DNA from: Candidatus Rokuibacteriota bacterium
GTDB lineage: Bacteria; Methylomirabilota; Methylomirabilia; Rokubacteriales; CSP1-6
DNA length: 38,752 nucleotides
Assembly: GCA_003220595.1 (NCBI GenBank)
Contig: QHSZ01000085.1
Span: forward strand, 1-38,752
Reading direction: 5' to 3'
Shown here piece by piece: positions 23,417-31,879 of the stretch. The translations under genes and the position numbers were made by a program. Under the pieces are notes generated by a model. The model saw nothing but the letters and a program-made list of their open reading frames with translations, did not search any database and had not been told where the DNA came from. Positions within the stretch are counted from its first letter, which is position 1. Every line of letters starts with the position of its first letter.

Positions 23417-23469
23417 CCTTGGTGCGAGAGGATACCAGCCACGGGTGCGGAGTGCTACCATGTCGCGCC

Positions 23470-24513
23470 ATGAGCGGCGAGACGATCCGGATAGGCTTCG
23501 TCGGCGCCGGCAAGAACACCCGGAGCCGGCACATCCCGGGCTTCCAGAAGCTCTCCGGCATCGAGCTGGTGGCGGTCGCCAACCGGACGAAAGAGTCGGG
23601 CGAGCGCGTCGCACGCGACTTCGGCATCCCCCGCGTCTACGCGGACTGGCATGAGCTGGTGCGGGCTCGCGAGGTCGACGCGGTCTGCATCGGTACCTGG
23701 CCCTACATGCACCGCGAGATCACGGTGGCGGCGCTCGAGCACGGCAAGCACGTCCTCTGCGAGGCGCGCATGGCCATGGACGCCGCCGACGGGCGGCGCA
23801 TGCTCGACGCCGCGCGCCGAGCGCCGCACCTCGTCGCCCAGCTCGTGCCGGCCCCTCACACGCTCGAGGTGGACGCGACCCTGCAGCGCCTGCTCGGCGA
23901 GGGCTACGCGGGCGAGGTCCTGGCGGTCGAGCTGCAGGCGGCCCAGGGCCGCTTCGTCGATCCGGCGGAGCCGATGCACTGGCGCCACGACGCGTCGCTC
24001 AGCGGGCTCAACGTCCTCAACATGGGCATCTGGTACGAGGCGATGATGCGCTGGCTCGGCCCCGCCCGCCGCGTGCAGGCGGCGACGAGGGTCACGGTGC
24101 CGCGTCGGCGCGACGCCGACGGAGCCTGGCACGACGTGCGCGTGCCCGATCACGTGGACGTCCTGGCCACGCTCCGGGGCGGCGCCGTCGCCCATCTCCG
24201 GTTCAGCGCGGTCACCGCGCTGGCCCCGCCGAGCGAGGTGTGGATCTTCGGGAGCGAGGGCACGCTCCGGCTCGAGGCCGACGCCAGGCGCCTCTCCGGC
24301 GGGCGGCGCGGCGACACGGAGCTCCGTGAGATCCCGATCCCCGCCGAGCGGCGGATCGGCTGGCGGGTCGAAGAGGAGTTCGTCGGCGCGATTCGCGGCG
24401 CCGAGAAGGTCTCCCGCACGACGTTCGAGGACGGGGTGCGCTACATGGAGTTCACCGAGGCGGTGGCCCGGAGCGCCGCGTCGGGCGAGGCGGTCGAGGT
24501 CGCCGACCTGTGA
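23470..24513 (+). CDS. Gfo/Idh/MocA-like protein with altered catalytic motifs
   Basis: A 347-residue protein of the Gfo/Idh/MocA oxidoreductase family: Rossmann start IRIGFVGAGKNTRSRHIPGF and the family's second domain to residue 347. Normally EKP carries the catalytic Lys; here HVLCEARMAMD reads E-A-R at 98-100, so Lys is Ala. The downstream GxHxxD motif reads GIWYEAM (186-192): His is replaced by Trp and Asp shifts to Glu. Both changes suggest it is not a usual sugar dehydrogenase. NAD binding may remain. ATG 23470 is chosen over ATG 23459, which is out of frame. Its TGA overlaps the GTG of the binding-protein gene (GTGA). Role unknown; perhaps a ligand sensor or a different reaction. Confidence 0.85.
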   Translation: MSGETIRIGFVGAGKNTRSRHIPGFQKLSGIELVAVANRTKESGERVARDFGIPRVYADWHELVRAREVDAVCIGTWPYMHREITVAALEHGKHVLCEARMAMDAADGRRMLDAARRAPHLVAQLVPAPHTLEVDATLQRLLGEGYAGEVLAVELQAAQGRFVDPAEPMHWRHDASLSGLNVLNMGIWYEAMMRWLGPARRVQAATRVTVPRRRDADGAWHDVRVPDHVDVLATLRGGAVAHLRFSAVTALAPPSEVWIFGSEGTLRLEADARRLSGGRRGDTELREIPIPAERRIGWRVEEEFVGAIRGAEKVSRTTFEDGVRYMEFTEAVARSAASGEAVEVADL

Positions 24514-26045
24514 GTCGGCGGGCGGCCCGGCGCTTTCTGCCGGGGCTCGGCGCGGTCCTCCTGCTGGCCGGCGCGTCGGCCGCCGCGGCGGCGCCCGAGG
24601 GGACGCTCACCTTCGCCCTCCACTACAGCCTGCCCGCGCGCTGGCTCGACCCCGCCGAGAGCGAAAGCATCATCACACCCTATCTCACGCTCTACGCGCT
24701 CCACGATGCGCTGCTGAAGCCCATGCCCGGCGCCGCCGCATCGCCGAGCCTCGCCGAGTCGTGGAGCATGTCCAAGGACGGACTCGCTGTCGAGTTCACC
24801 CTGCGTCAGGGCGTCCACTTCCACAACGGGGATCCTGTGACGGCCGACGACGTGAAGTTCTCGTTCGAGCGTTACAAGGGGGGCGCGGCGAAGCTCTTCA
24901 AGGAGAACGTGAAGGAAATTAAGATCCTTGGACCCGGTCGCCTGCGATTCGTCCTCAGGGAGCCGTGGCCAGACTTTCCCGCGTTCTACGGCACCCTGGT
25001 CGCGAGCCCCGGGTGGGTCGTGCCCCAGCGGTACGTCGAGCGGGTCGGGGAGGATGGCTTCCGGAAGGCGCCGGTCGGCGCCGGGCCGTACAAGTTCGTG
25101 AGCTTCAGGCCGGGCGTGGAGTTGGTCCTCGAGGCCTTCGACGGCTACTGGCGCCGGGCCCCCGCGATCAAGCGCCTCGTCTTCCGGATCCTGCCGGACG
25201 AGACGACGCGCGCGGCGGCGCTGAAGAGCGGCGAAGTCGACGTCGCTTTCCTCCTGAGCGGCGCGACCGCCGAGGACATCCGGCGGACCCCGGGGCTGCG
25301 GCTGGTGGCGCCGCTCCTCGGTATCTTCTGGCTCGACTTCCCGGAGCAGTGGGATCCCAAGTCCCCCTGGGCCGACCGCCGGGTGCGCCTGGCCGCGAGC
25401 CTCGCCGTCGACCGCCAGGCGCTCAACCAGGCCGAGACCCTGGGCCTCTCGCGTCCGACCGGTAGCATCGTCCCGCGCGACTTCGAGTTCGCCCTGCCCT
25501 TCGAGCCGCATCCCTACGACCCCAAGCGCGCGCGACTGCTCCTCGCCGAGGCCGGCTATCCGAACGGGTTCGACGCGGGCGACCTCACACCCTTCCCGCC
25601 CTACACGGCGATGGGCGAGGCCATCATGGGATGGCTCCACGCGGTCGGCATCCGCACGAAGATGCGCACCATGGAGCGGGCGACCTTCCTGACGGCGTGG
25701 CGTGAGAAGAAGCTGCGCGGGGTGGTGCTCACGATCACCGGCATCTCCGGCAACGCGGCCACGCGGCTCGAGTCGTTCGTCACCGCGAACGGCGCCTTCG
25801 CCTTCGGCGCGCTGCCCGAGGTGGACGACCTCTTCCGCCGGCAGGCGAAGGAGCTCGACCGCAAGAAGCGCGAGACGGTCCTGCACCAGCTCCAGCGCAT
25901 CCTGCACGAGCAGGTGACGCAGGCGCCGGTGTACCACCTCGGCTTTCCAACCGGGCTCGGGCCGCGGGTGGACGACATCCTGGCCAACGCGATCCCCGGT
26001 TTCTACCTGTCGCCGTACGAGGACCTCCGGCTGAAGCGGCCGTGA
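24510..26045 (+). CDS. Oligopeptide/dipeptide-type ABC substrate-binding protein (SBP_bac_5)
   Basis: A 511-residue periplasmic binding protein of cluster C. Signal peptide RRAARRFLPGLGAVLLLAGASAAAAA, then LHYSLPARWLDPAESESIITPYLTLYALHDALLK, the classical start, VEFTLRQGVHFHNGDPVTADDVKFSFERYK, VGAGPYKFVSFRPGVELVLEAF, GYPNGF and QAPVYHLGF. Length is normal (about 500-540). GTG 24510 is translationally coupled with the Gfo/Idh-like gene by a four-base overlap. No DppB, C, D or F-type components are near, so the transporter is elsewhere or absent. Ligand may be a peptide, nickel, or an opine- or glycoside-like compound; not assignable. Confidence 0.93.
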   Translation: MSRRAARRFLPGLGAVLLLAGASAAAAAPEGTLTFALHYSLPARWLDPAESESIITPYLTLYALHDALLKPMPGAAASPSLAESWSMSKDGLAVEFTLRQGVHFHNGDPVTADDVKFSFERYKGGAAKLFKENVKEIKILGPGRLRFVLREPWPDFPAFYGTLVASPGWVVPQRYVERVGEDGFRKAPVGAGPYKFVSFRPGVELVLEAFDGYWRRAPAIKRLVFRILPDETTRAAALKSGEVDVAFLLSGATAEDIRRTPGLRLVAPLLGIFWLDFPEQWDPKSPWADRRVRLAASLAVDRQALNQAETLGLSRPTGSIVPRDFEFALPFEPHPYDPKRARLLLAEAGYPNGFDAGDLTPFPPYTAMGEAIMGWLHAVGIRTKMRTMERATFLTAWREKKLRGVVLTITGISGNAATRLESFVTANGAFAFGALPEVDDLFRRQAKELDRKKRETVLHQLQRILHEQVTQAPVYHLGFPTGLGPRVDDILANAIPGFYLSPYEDLRLKRP

Positions 26046-26058
26046 GGCCGCCCCGCGG

Positions 26059-27267
26059 TCAGGAAGCGGGCGGCTCCACGTCGCGCGCGCCGGAGGTGCG
26101 CTGGCGGTACTCGGCGGGGATCGGGCGGCCGGCGTCCAGGTAGGCCCGGCGCACGGCTTCCACGTTGGGGCCAAAGATGGTCTTGCGGTTGCCGCGCGCC
26201 CACTCGTTCGAGCCGCGGATGGTGTCGAGCGAGCCCTGGAAGCGTGGCATCACGTAGCGGGCGAAGAGCTCGTAGCTCTTGAGTGTCTTCTCGCGGTTGG
26301 CCCACTCGTGGGCGCGGAACAGGATCCCGCCGAAGCCGCCCCGGCTCAGCTCCTCGAGCCGCCCGATGCCGCGGATCACGGTCTCGGGCGAGCCGACCAG
26401 GGTCGTGCCCATCTGCACGCCCTCGCGCAAGGGATCGTCGGCCCGGCCCGGCGGGCGGCCGAGCGTCTCCTCGAAGTAGGTGATCGTCTCGTGCCGCTCG
26501 GCGCGCTCCACCTCGCGCAGGGCCTGCTCGTCCTCGTCCGCGACGTGGACGTTCACCACGAGGCGCCAGTCCTTCCGGTCCATCCGCTTGCCGTGCCGGG
26601 CGGCGGTCTCCTCGGCGATCGTCCACTGATCGGCCAGGGCCTCGGGCCCGCCCGGCAGGCCCGCGCCGAGCGAGAGCACGCCGAGACCGTGCTTGCCCGC
26701 CGCCGTCACGCCGGCGGGGGTGATCGTGCTCGCCACGGCGATCGGGAAGTGCGGCTCGGTGTACGGGGCCAGGTGGAGACGCGCTTCGCGCAGCTCGAAC
26801 CAGTCGGTCTTTATCGTCACCGGCTCCGCGCAACGAAGAAGGCGCATGATGGCGTCGAGCGACTCCTCCATCCGCACCCGCTGGGTCACGGGCTCGATCC
26901 CCAGCATGTACGCGTCGGACACCAGGGCGCCCGGCCCGCAGCCGAGCATCGCGCGACCGCGTGTCATGTGGTCGAGCTGGACGAAGCGCTGGGCCACGAG
27001 GAGCGGGTGGTGGTAGGGCAGGCTCGTCACGCCGGAGCCGAGCATGATGTGGCGCGTCCGCTCGGCAGCGGCGGCGATGAAGATCTCGGGCGAGGCGATC
27101 AGCTCCCAGCCCGCCGAGTGGTGCTCGCCCACCCAGACCTCGTCGTAGCCGAGGTAGTCGAGCCACTCGATCAACTCCATGTCGCGCGCCAGGGCGAGCG
27201 TGGGGTTCTCGCCGATGCGGTGGAACGGCGCGAGGAAGATGCCGAACTTCATTCCCTTGTGGGCCAT
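26059..27267 (-). CDS. LLM class flavin-dependent oxidoreductase (limonene-monooxygenase-like)
   Basis: A 402-residue bacterial-luciferase-fold enzyme. Blocks: MKFGIFLAPFHRIGENPTLALARDMELIEWLDYLGYDEVWVGEHHSAGWE (strand 1 and the conserved EHH), LGSGVTSLPYHHPLLVAQRFVQLDHMTRGR and MLGCGPGALVSDAYMLGI. The length and the long C-terminal tail (WARGNRKTIFGPNVEAVRRAY) match the limonene 1,2-monooxygenase/alkanal monooxygenase subfamily. FMNH2 and O2 as co-substrates is the usual chemistry; a reductase partner is not adjacent. ATG follows GGAG. It is 16 bases downstream of the SDR gene on the same strand, likely an operon for terpenoid or ketone oxidation. Convergent with the binding-protein gene 13 bases away. 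Confidence 0.9.
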   Translation of the reverse strand: MAHKGMKFGIFLAPFHRIGENPTLALARDMELIEWLDYLGYDEVWVGEHHSAGWELIASPEIFIAAAAERTRHIMLGSGVTSLPYHHPLLVAQRFVQLDHMTRGRAMLGCGPGALVSDAYMLGIEPVTQRVRMEESLDAIMRLLRCAEPVTIKTDWFELREARLHLAPYTEPHFPIAVASTITPAGVTAAGKHGLGVLSLGAGLPGGPEALADQWTIAEETAARHGKRMDRKDWRLVVNVHVADEDEQALREVERAERHETITYFEETLGRPPGRADDPLREGVQMGTTLVGSPETVIRGIGRLEELSRGGFGGILFRAHEWANREKTLKSYELFARYVMPRFQGSLDTIRGSNEWARGNRKTIFGPNVEAVRRAYLDAGRPIPAEYRQRTSGARDVEPPAS

Positions 27268-27283
27268 GAAATCTCCGTGTGGG

Positions 27284-28066
27284 TCAGCCGGCCGGCTCCC
27301 CGGCGTTGACCGGGAGGACCTGGCCCGAGATGTTGCGCGCGAGCGGACTGCACAGGAACGCCGCGGCCGCCGCGATGTCGTCCGCTCGAGCCATCCGCTT
27401 GAGCGGCGAGCGCTCGATCAGCGTCTGGCGCATGGCGTCGACCGAGATGCCCCGCACCTTGGCCTGCCCCTCGATGACGCGGTCGATGCGATCGCCCTCG
27501 ATGGCGCCGGGGGCGACGCAGTTGACGGTGATGTTGTACGGCGCCAGCTCCAGGGCCACGCCGTAGGTCATCCCGACCTGGCCGGCCTTGGCCGAGCAGT
27601 AGCCGATGCGGTAGGGGAGCCCGCGACGTCCCGCCCCCGACGAGATATTCACGATGGCCCCGCCGCCGGCCTTGATGATCTCGGGCGCGACGAAGCGGAT
27701 GCACATGTACGAGCTGGTGAGGCAGGAGTTGATCGTGTAGAACCAGTCTTCCTCGGTGTACTCCTGCACCGGCTTGGTCGGCCCGCCGTCACCGGCGTTG
27801 TTGACGAGCGTGTCGATCTTGCCGAAGGCCTGCAGGCCCGCCGTGACCATCCGCTTCACGTCCGCTTCCCTGGCGGCGTCGGCCGTCACCGCGATGGCGC
27901 GCCCGCCGTCCTTGGCGATGAGCGCGGCCGTTTCCTCCACCAGCGCGCCGGAGCGGGCGGCGCAGACCACGGCCGCGCCCTCGGCCGCGAAGAGGCGGCT
28001 CATGACCCGCCCGATGCCCTTGCTCGCGCCGGTGATCACCGCCACCCTGCCGTTCAGGAGATCCAT
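27284..28066 (-). CDS. Short-chain dehydrogenase/reductase (SDR)
   Basis: A 260-residue classical SDR. NAD(P) motif TGASKGIG (12-19), NNAG (89-92), catalytic Ser in NISSGAG (142-143), and Y156-x-x-x-K160 in GYCSAKAG. The C-terminal region GQVLPVNAGEP is the usual GxxxxVDGG-like end with Asn-Ala-Gly. Starts ATG 28066 with GAGAGGAGCG in the leader; that ribosome site forms the right arm of a hairpin at 28074-28093. The LLM gene begins 16 bases after its stop. DinB-like gene lies 73 bases upstream on the same strand. Likely a 3-hydroxy/keto reductase of a terpenoid or fatty-acid-like intermediate; cannot be named more precisely. Confidence 0.92.
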   Translation of the reverse strand: MDLLNGRVAVITGASKGIGRVMSRLFAAEGAAVVCAARSGALVEETAALIAKDGGRAIAVTADAAREADVKRMVTAGLQAFGKIDTLVNNAGDGGPTKPVQEYTEEDWFYTINSCLTSSYMCIRFVAPEIIKAGGGAIVNISSGAGRRGLPYRIGYCSAKAGQVGMTYGVALELAPYNITVNCVAPGAIEGDRIDRVIEGQAKVRGISVDAMRQTLIERSPLKRMARADDIAAAAAFLCSPLARNISGQVLPVNAGEPAG

Positions 28067-28073
28067 GGTCGCT

Positions 28074-28093
28074 CCTCTCACTGATGCGAGAGG
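28074..28093 (-). promoter_or_regulatory. Hairpin that overlaps the SDR gene's ribosome-binding site
   Basis: CCTCTC (28074-28079) pairs with GAGAGG (28088-28093) around an eight-base loop. On the minus strand the GAGAGG arm nearest the gene is the Shine-Dalgarno of the SDR ATG at 28066. It could lower translation when folded. The stem is only 6 bp and may be chance. Confidence 0.35.
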
Positions 28094-28139
28094 GTACACC
28101 AGGAGCGGGGCGGCCCGAAGCGCGGGTACTCGGCCGGAG

Positions 28140-28607
28140 CTATCCCGCCTTGGCTGCCGCCCGCAGCTCCTGAACGTGCTCCGCCCAGTGACGGGCGAGC
28201 AGCTCGAGCCGCTGCCGTCCCGTCATGGTGTCACCGTTCGCCCGCCGAAAGCAGGGCGTGTCGAGATCGGGCGCGCCGCGGGCGGCGCGCAACAGCCGGG
28301 CGTGGGCCAGTCGCACCTGGACCAGGAGCTCGTCGAGGCTCTCCTGCTCGTGCAGGCGCCGGCACACCTCGTTCACGGTGTCGGAGTCCCCCGGCACCGG
28401 CCAGAGGGGTCCGCCCGTGGCCACCGACTGGATGCCCCACGCGGTGGCGTCGTGGAAGTAGATGAAGTGCATCAGCACGTCGCGAGCCTGCCAGCGGTCG
28501 ACGCGGGCCTTGCTCGCCCGCCCCGGCCCCTCGAAATAGGCGAGCGTGTCCCGCACCACCTTGTCCAGGTCGGCCAGCAGCGCGTCGTCGGGAGGTAGCG
28601 TCGCCAT
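28140..28607 (-). CDS. DinB/MDMPI-like four-helix protein
   Basis: A 155-residue helical protein of the DinB/maleylpyruvate-isomerase-like fold. Likely metal-binding His are H47 in DVLMHFIYFHD, H140 and H144 in ARHWAEHVQEL, spaced as in DinB superfamily members, where a metal is bound by three His. Such proteins often transfer thiols (bacillithiol, mycothiol) or act on maleylpyruvate; others have no known activity. ATG 28607 is preferred over an upstream in-frame TTG at 28613; GAAGGGG lies nine bases before. It is 73 bases upstream of the SDR gene, same strand. Family call fair; reaction unknown. Confidence 0.7.
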   Translation of the reverse strand: MATLPPDDALLADLDKVVRDTLAYFEGPGRASKARVDRWQARDVLMHFIYFHDATAWGIQSVATGGPLWPVPGDSDTVNEVCRRLHEQESLDELLVQVRLAHARLLRAARGAPDLDTPCFRRANGDTMTGRQRLELLARHWAEHVQELRAAAKAG

Positions 28608-29101
28608 GGGCAACCCCTTCGGTCGAGGTCGATGGACTGGAGGGATTTTACAGCGTTACGACATACGCGGCGGGGGAAAGCGCGCGCCGGGTGGACCGGT
28701 CACGGCAGCGGTGGCCTGTTCGGGCCTACGCACGCCGCCGTGACCGATTGGGCGGAGAGGTCCGCACCGCCCTCCTCGCGCGTCACGCGATCGGGTCGTC
28801 GTCGCTTTCGCGGGTACGTTTCAATCTGCGTTGTGCGACTCCCACCCCTCGGTGTCGACGCGACCGCCGAGCAGCGGAGCAATGCGCCTGCCAGCCCGTC
28901 GCCACGCTGAGGCGACGGGCGCCCCGTCTAAGTGACCGCCGACACTGGCGCCGCGAGCGCACGTCGGCAGGGTGTGGCGCGCGTCGCCGCGCCGACGGCG
29001 ATCAAAGCGTCACACTGCACGGCCGGCTCTCGGGAGAAGCGCAGCGAGTTCGCGTCGTTGGCTGGGTGTGGCCGTCGCGCGGCCGCGTGAGCCACTCCGC
29101 C
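28608..29101. other. 494-base gap between DinB-like gene and sigma-54 activator
   Basis: No gene I would support; open frames here lack ribosome sites and family signs. TAAAAT on the minus strand (28645-28650) could be the -10 of the DinB-like gene. It also holds a hairpin at 28895-28919. Composition looks like neighbouring DNA; no repeat or mobile-element remnant was seen. Confidence 0.5.
28895..28919 (-). terminator. 9-bp stem hairpin downstream of the sigma-54 activator gene
   Basis: CCCGTCGCC (28895-28903) and GGCGACGGG (28911-28919) form a perfect 9-bp stem with loop ACGCTGA. It is about 180 bases past the activator's stop on the minus strand. No U-tract follows, so it may be a 3'-end stabiliser or a weak terminator. 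Confidence 0.45.
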
Positions 29102-30094
29102 TCACTCACGCTCACCCTCGCCCAGGGGAATGCCGTAGCGCTTCGTGAGCCGGTAGAGGGTCCGCCGGTGGATGCCGAGCAGCTGAGCGGCGAGCTTCTT
29201 GTTCCACCGCGCGTCCTTCAACACGCGGCGCACGTGACGGGTCACCACCTCCCGCAGGCTCAGGGGCGGCCCGGCGACCGCGCCCTCCCGTCCTGCCGCG
29301 CTCCCGAGCTTGGGCGGCAGGTCGTCGGGGCGGAGCACGGAATTCGTCGTCAGGGCGACGGCGCGCTCGATGGCGTGCTCCAGCTCGCGGACGTTCCCGG
29401 GCCAGCCGTAGCCGACGAGCCACGCCATCGCCTCGGGCGAGATCGCGGCCACCGGCTTGTCGTTCGCGGCGACGTACGTCTTGAGAAAGTGCGTGGCGAG
29501 CAGCGGGATGTCCTCGCGCCGCTCGCGAAGGGGCGGCAGGACGATCGTCACGACGCTCAGGCGGTAGAAGAGGTCTTCTCGGAATTTCCCGTCGGCGACC
29601 AGCGCTCCCAGGTCGCGGTTGGTCGCGGCGATGACCCTGACATCCATCTTGAAGCTCTCGGTTCCCCCGACGCGCTTCACCTCGTGCTCTTGAAGGACCC
29701 GCAGCAGCTTCGCCTGCATGCACGGACTGAACTCCCCGACCTCGTCGAGAAAGCACGTCCCGCCGTGTGCCGCCTCGAAGAGCCCACGCTTGTCGGTCAC
29801 GGCGCCGGTGAAGGCGCCCCGGACGTGACCGAACAGCTCGCTCTCGAGCAGGCTCTCGGCCAGGGCGCTGCAGTCCACCGTCACGAAGGGCCGCGAGGCC
29901 CGCGGGCTTGCGGCGTGGAGGGCGCGCGCGATCAATTCCTTGCCCGTCCCGGTCTCCCCCTGAATGAGGACGGTACTGCGGGTCGGCGCGACGCGCCGGA
30001 CGGTCTCGTAGATCTCGAGCATCTGTGGCGCGGTGCCGACGATGCTGGGCGGCACCGCGGTGTTGGCGGCTTCCATGAATCGGACCTCAGACAT
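29102..30094 (-). CDS. Sigma-54 activator without sensor domain (PspF-like)
   Basis: A 330-residue protein that is nearly only the AAA+ domain and an HTH. Walker A GETGTGKE (46-53), intact sigma-54 loop GAFTGA (93-98), Walker [12 protein letters not shown] (111-121), [10 protein letters not shown] with the Arg finger, [17 protein letters not shown], and the Fis-type [26 protein letters not shown]. It has no REC, PAS or GAF domain; the layout and length match PspF (about 325 aa), which is held by a separate partner protein. No PspA gene is near. ATG follows GAGGAGG. A hairpin followed by a T-run sits in its leader. Target genes unknown. Confidence 0.93.
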   Translation of the reverse strand: MSEVRFMEAANTAVPPSIVGTAPQMLEIYETVRRVAPTRSTVLIQGETGTGKELIARALHAASPRASRPFVTVDCSALAESLLESELFGHVRGAFTGAVTDKRGLFEAAHGGTCFLDEVGEFSPCMQAKLLRVLQEHEVKRVGGTESFKMDVRVIAATNRDLGALVADGKFREDLFYRLSVVTIVLPPLRERREDIPLLATHFLKTYVAANDKPVAAISPEAMAWLVGYGWPGNVRELEHAIERAVALTTNSVLRPDDLPPKLGSAAGREGAVAGPPLSLREVVTRHVRRVLKDARWNKKLAAQLLGIHRRTLYRLTKRYGIPLGEGERE

Positions 30095-30110
30095 CCTGAC
30101 CTCCTCAACA

Positions 30111-30129
30111 GTGAAAAAAAGTGAAAAAA
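30111..30129 (+). repeat. Two-copy GTGAAAAAA direct repeat
   Basis: The 9-mer GTGAAAAAA occurs twice in tandem (30111-30119 and 30121-30129). On the minus strand it provides T-rich runs after the hairpin at 30130-30146. Such AT-rich runs are striking in this GC-rich DNA and lie in the 5' leader of the sigma-54 activator. Confidence 0.6.
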
Positions 30130-30146
30130 TCTGGGCATATCCCAGA
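30123..30146 (-). terminator. Terminator-like hairpin plus T-tract in the leader of the sigma-54 activator
   Basis: On the minus strand TCTGGG-ATATG-CCCAGA (30146 to 30130) forms a 6-bp stem with a 5-base loop, followed at once by TTTTTT (30129-30124) and C, then CTTTTTTT shortly after. It lies about 30-50 bases upstream of the ATG at 30094 and before the GAGGAGG site. It could be an attenuator, or the end of a short leader RNA. The stem is short, so efficiency is uncertain. Confidence 0.55.
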
Positions 30147-30392
30147 GGGCGATGCGTCGCGAAGGCGACAGGGCGGACCCGCTGCCGCGACAGGACCCGA
30201 GATCCTATCGCGTTACGCGGGGAGGGGCGGTAGGGTCAGAAGACTCCGCGGCCCGAGAGGCGGAAGGCCGACAGGCGGAACTGCGAGGGATCTCTGCGCT
30301 GCGCGTCACTCATATATGAATTATCGCGCCGAACCTGCGCTATGGGTCAGGCTAGAGCCGTTCCGGTACACTGTCAAGGGGACGCACATGCG

Positions 30393-30773
30393 ATGGGTCG
30401 CTGGCTCCTGATCCTCGTCCTCTTGGCAGGCTGCGCGGTCGTCCGCCCCTCGCCGCCGCCGTCGGCGTCCGCCGAGCGCACGGGCGAGGCCTCGTGGTAC
30501 GGCCGGCCCTTCCATGGCCGCCGGACCGCGAGCGGAGAGGTCTACGACATGTACAAGCTCACGGCGGCCCACCCGACGCTTCCCTTCGGCGCGCGCGTGC
30601 GCGTCACCAGCCTCCGCAACGGTCGCTCGGTGGAGGTGCGCATCAACGATCGCGGCCCGGCGGTCCGCGGCCGTGTCATCGACCTCTCGTACGCGGCCGC
30701 GCGCGCCATCGACAGCGTGGGGGCCGGCGTCTTTCCCGTGCGCCTGCGCGTGGTCGCGCTGCCCGAGCCGTAG
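30393..30773 (+). CDS. rlpA: RlpA-like lipoprotein, septal-ring lytic transglycosylase family
   Basis: A 126-residue exported lipoprotein. Signal and lipobox LILVLLAGC give the lipidated Cys at 14; then a double-psi beta-barrel domain: [57 protein letters not shown] and [13 protein letters not shown]. These are hallmarks of RlpA. The C-terminal SPOR domain of E. coli RlpA is missing, as in many short homologs. ATG 30393 is selected because it opens the lipoprotein signal; an upstream ATG 30388 is out of frame and GTGs further up give no signal. It ends four bases before a convergent gene. Acts at the septum on denuded glycan; outer-membrane location expected. Confidence 0.88.
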   Translation: MGRWLLILVLLAGCAVVRPSPPPSASAERTGEASWYGRPFHGRRTASGEVYDMYKLTAAHPTLPFGARVRVTSLRNGRSVEVRINDRGPAVRGRVIDLSYAAARAIDSVGAGVFPVRLRVVALPEP

Positions 30774-30777
30774 CCGG

Positions 30778-31866
30778 TCAGGCGAGCTCGTAGCGCTTGA
30801 TCGCGGCCTGATCGAACGCGAGGCCGAGGCCCGGCTTCGTCGGCACCGTGAGCCGACCGCCCTCGAGCGCGGGCGTTTCTTCGAAGAGCCGCAGGGTCCA
30901 CGGCATGTACTCGACGGTGAGCCCGTTGGGGATCGCCGCCACCAGATGGACGTGGATCTCGGGGACCAGGTGGCTCACCACGGGGAGGTTGAAGGCCTCG
31001 GCCATGCCCGCGACTTTCATCCACTGCGTGATGCCGCCGACGCGCACGAGGTCGATCATCACGACGTCGATGGAGCGCGCCTCGAGGAGATGGCGGAACG
31101 GCACGATGCCGTAGTGGTACTCGCCCGCGGCGATCGGCGTGGTGAGGGCGTCGGCCACGCGCGCGAGGCCGGCGTAGTCGTCGTGGGCGACCGGGTCCTC
31201 GAGCCAGTACAGATGATAGGGCTCGAGGCGTCGCCCGACCTCGATCGCGTGGTTCACGCTCCAGAGCTGGTTGATGTCGCACATGAGGTCGACGTCCGGG
31301 CCGACGGCCTCGCGCACCACGAGCACGCGCTCGAGGGAGGCCGCCACGGTGGGCTCGCTCCCGCACTGCATCTTCATCTGCCTGAAGCCCATGTCCCTGA
31401 GGCGCTTTCCCGCCTTCCCCAGGTAGTCCACGGGATGCGGGCGCATGAGGGCGCCGCTCGCATACGTCGGCACGCGGTCGCGCAGGCCGCCCAGGAGCGC
31501 GCACACGGACTGGCCCACCGCCTTTCCCTTGAGGTCCCAGCACGCGATGTCGATGGCCGAGAGCGCCAGCGTGAAGATCCCGCCTGGGCCTGCGCCGCCC
31601 GCGGCGCGCCGCAGCTTCAGGGCGATGGCCTCCACCTGCGTCGGGTCGTCGCCGACGACGAGGCGCGCGAGACCGTCCACGGCGGTCTTGAGTGCCTGCG
31701 TCAGCGCGCCGCCGAAGAACGTGAGGCCCAGGCCCACGAGACCCTGGTCGGTGCCGAGCTCGAGCGTGACGAACTCGCGCGTGTCGCTCGGGGCGGGGAG
31801 GCCGACGACCAGCGGGTTGTCGGCCGGGGTGCTCAGCACGCGCGTCGTAACGTGGGTGACCTTCAT
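30778..31866 (-). CDS. Mandelate racemase/muconate lactonizing enzyme family protein (enolase superfamily)
   Basis: A 362-residue enolase-superfamily enzyme. Metal ligands D197 in LMCDINQLW, E223 in YWLEDPVAHDD and E249 in AAGEYHYG are present; catalytic His H299 in VVSHLVPEIHVHL. The KxK motif reads K165-M-Q167 in RQMKMQCG: the second Lys is Gln. So one base is lost, which suits dehydratase-type members more than a two-base racemase. ATG 31866 starts MKVTHV, the usual N-terminus; an ATG 31881 upstream touches a TAGGAT -10-like hexamer. Convergent with RlpA. Likely a sugar-acid or hydroxy-acid dehydratase. Confidence 0.9.
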   Translation of the reverse strand: MKVTHVTTRVLSTPADNPLVVGLPAPSDTREFVTLELGTDQGLVGLGLTFFGGALTQALKTAVDGLARLVVGDDPTQVEAIALKLRRAAGGAGPGGIFTLALSAIDIACWDLKGKAVGQSVCALLGGLRDRVPTYASGALMRPHPVDYLGKAGKRLRDMGFRQMKMQCGSEPTVAASLERVLVVREAVGPDVDLMCDINQLWSVNHAIEVGRRLEPYHLYWLEDPVAHDDYAGLARVADALTTPIAAGEYHYGIVPFRHLLEARSIDVVMIDLVRVGGITQWMKVAGMAEAFNLPVVSHLVPEIHVHLVAAIPNGLTVEYMPWTLRLFEETPALEGGRLTVPTKPGLGLAFDQAAIKRYELA

Positions 31867-31879
31867 GGCCGCCGCGCGC

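Noticed and set aside
28691-30124. 477-codon plus-strand frame
   Set aside because: It is the reverse of the sigma-54 activator and of a gap, without a ribosome site or a recognisable domain.
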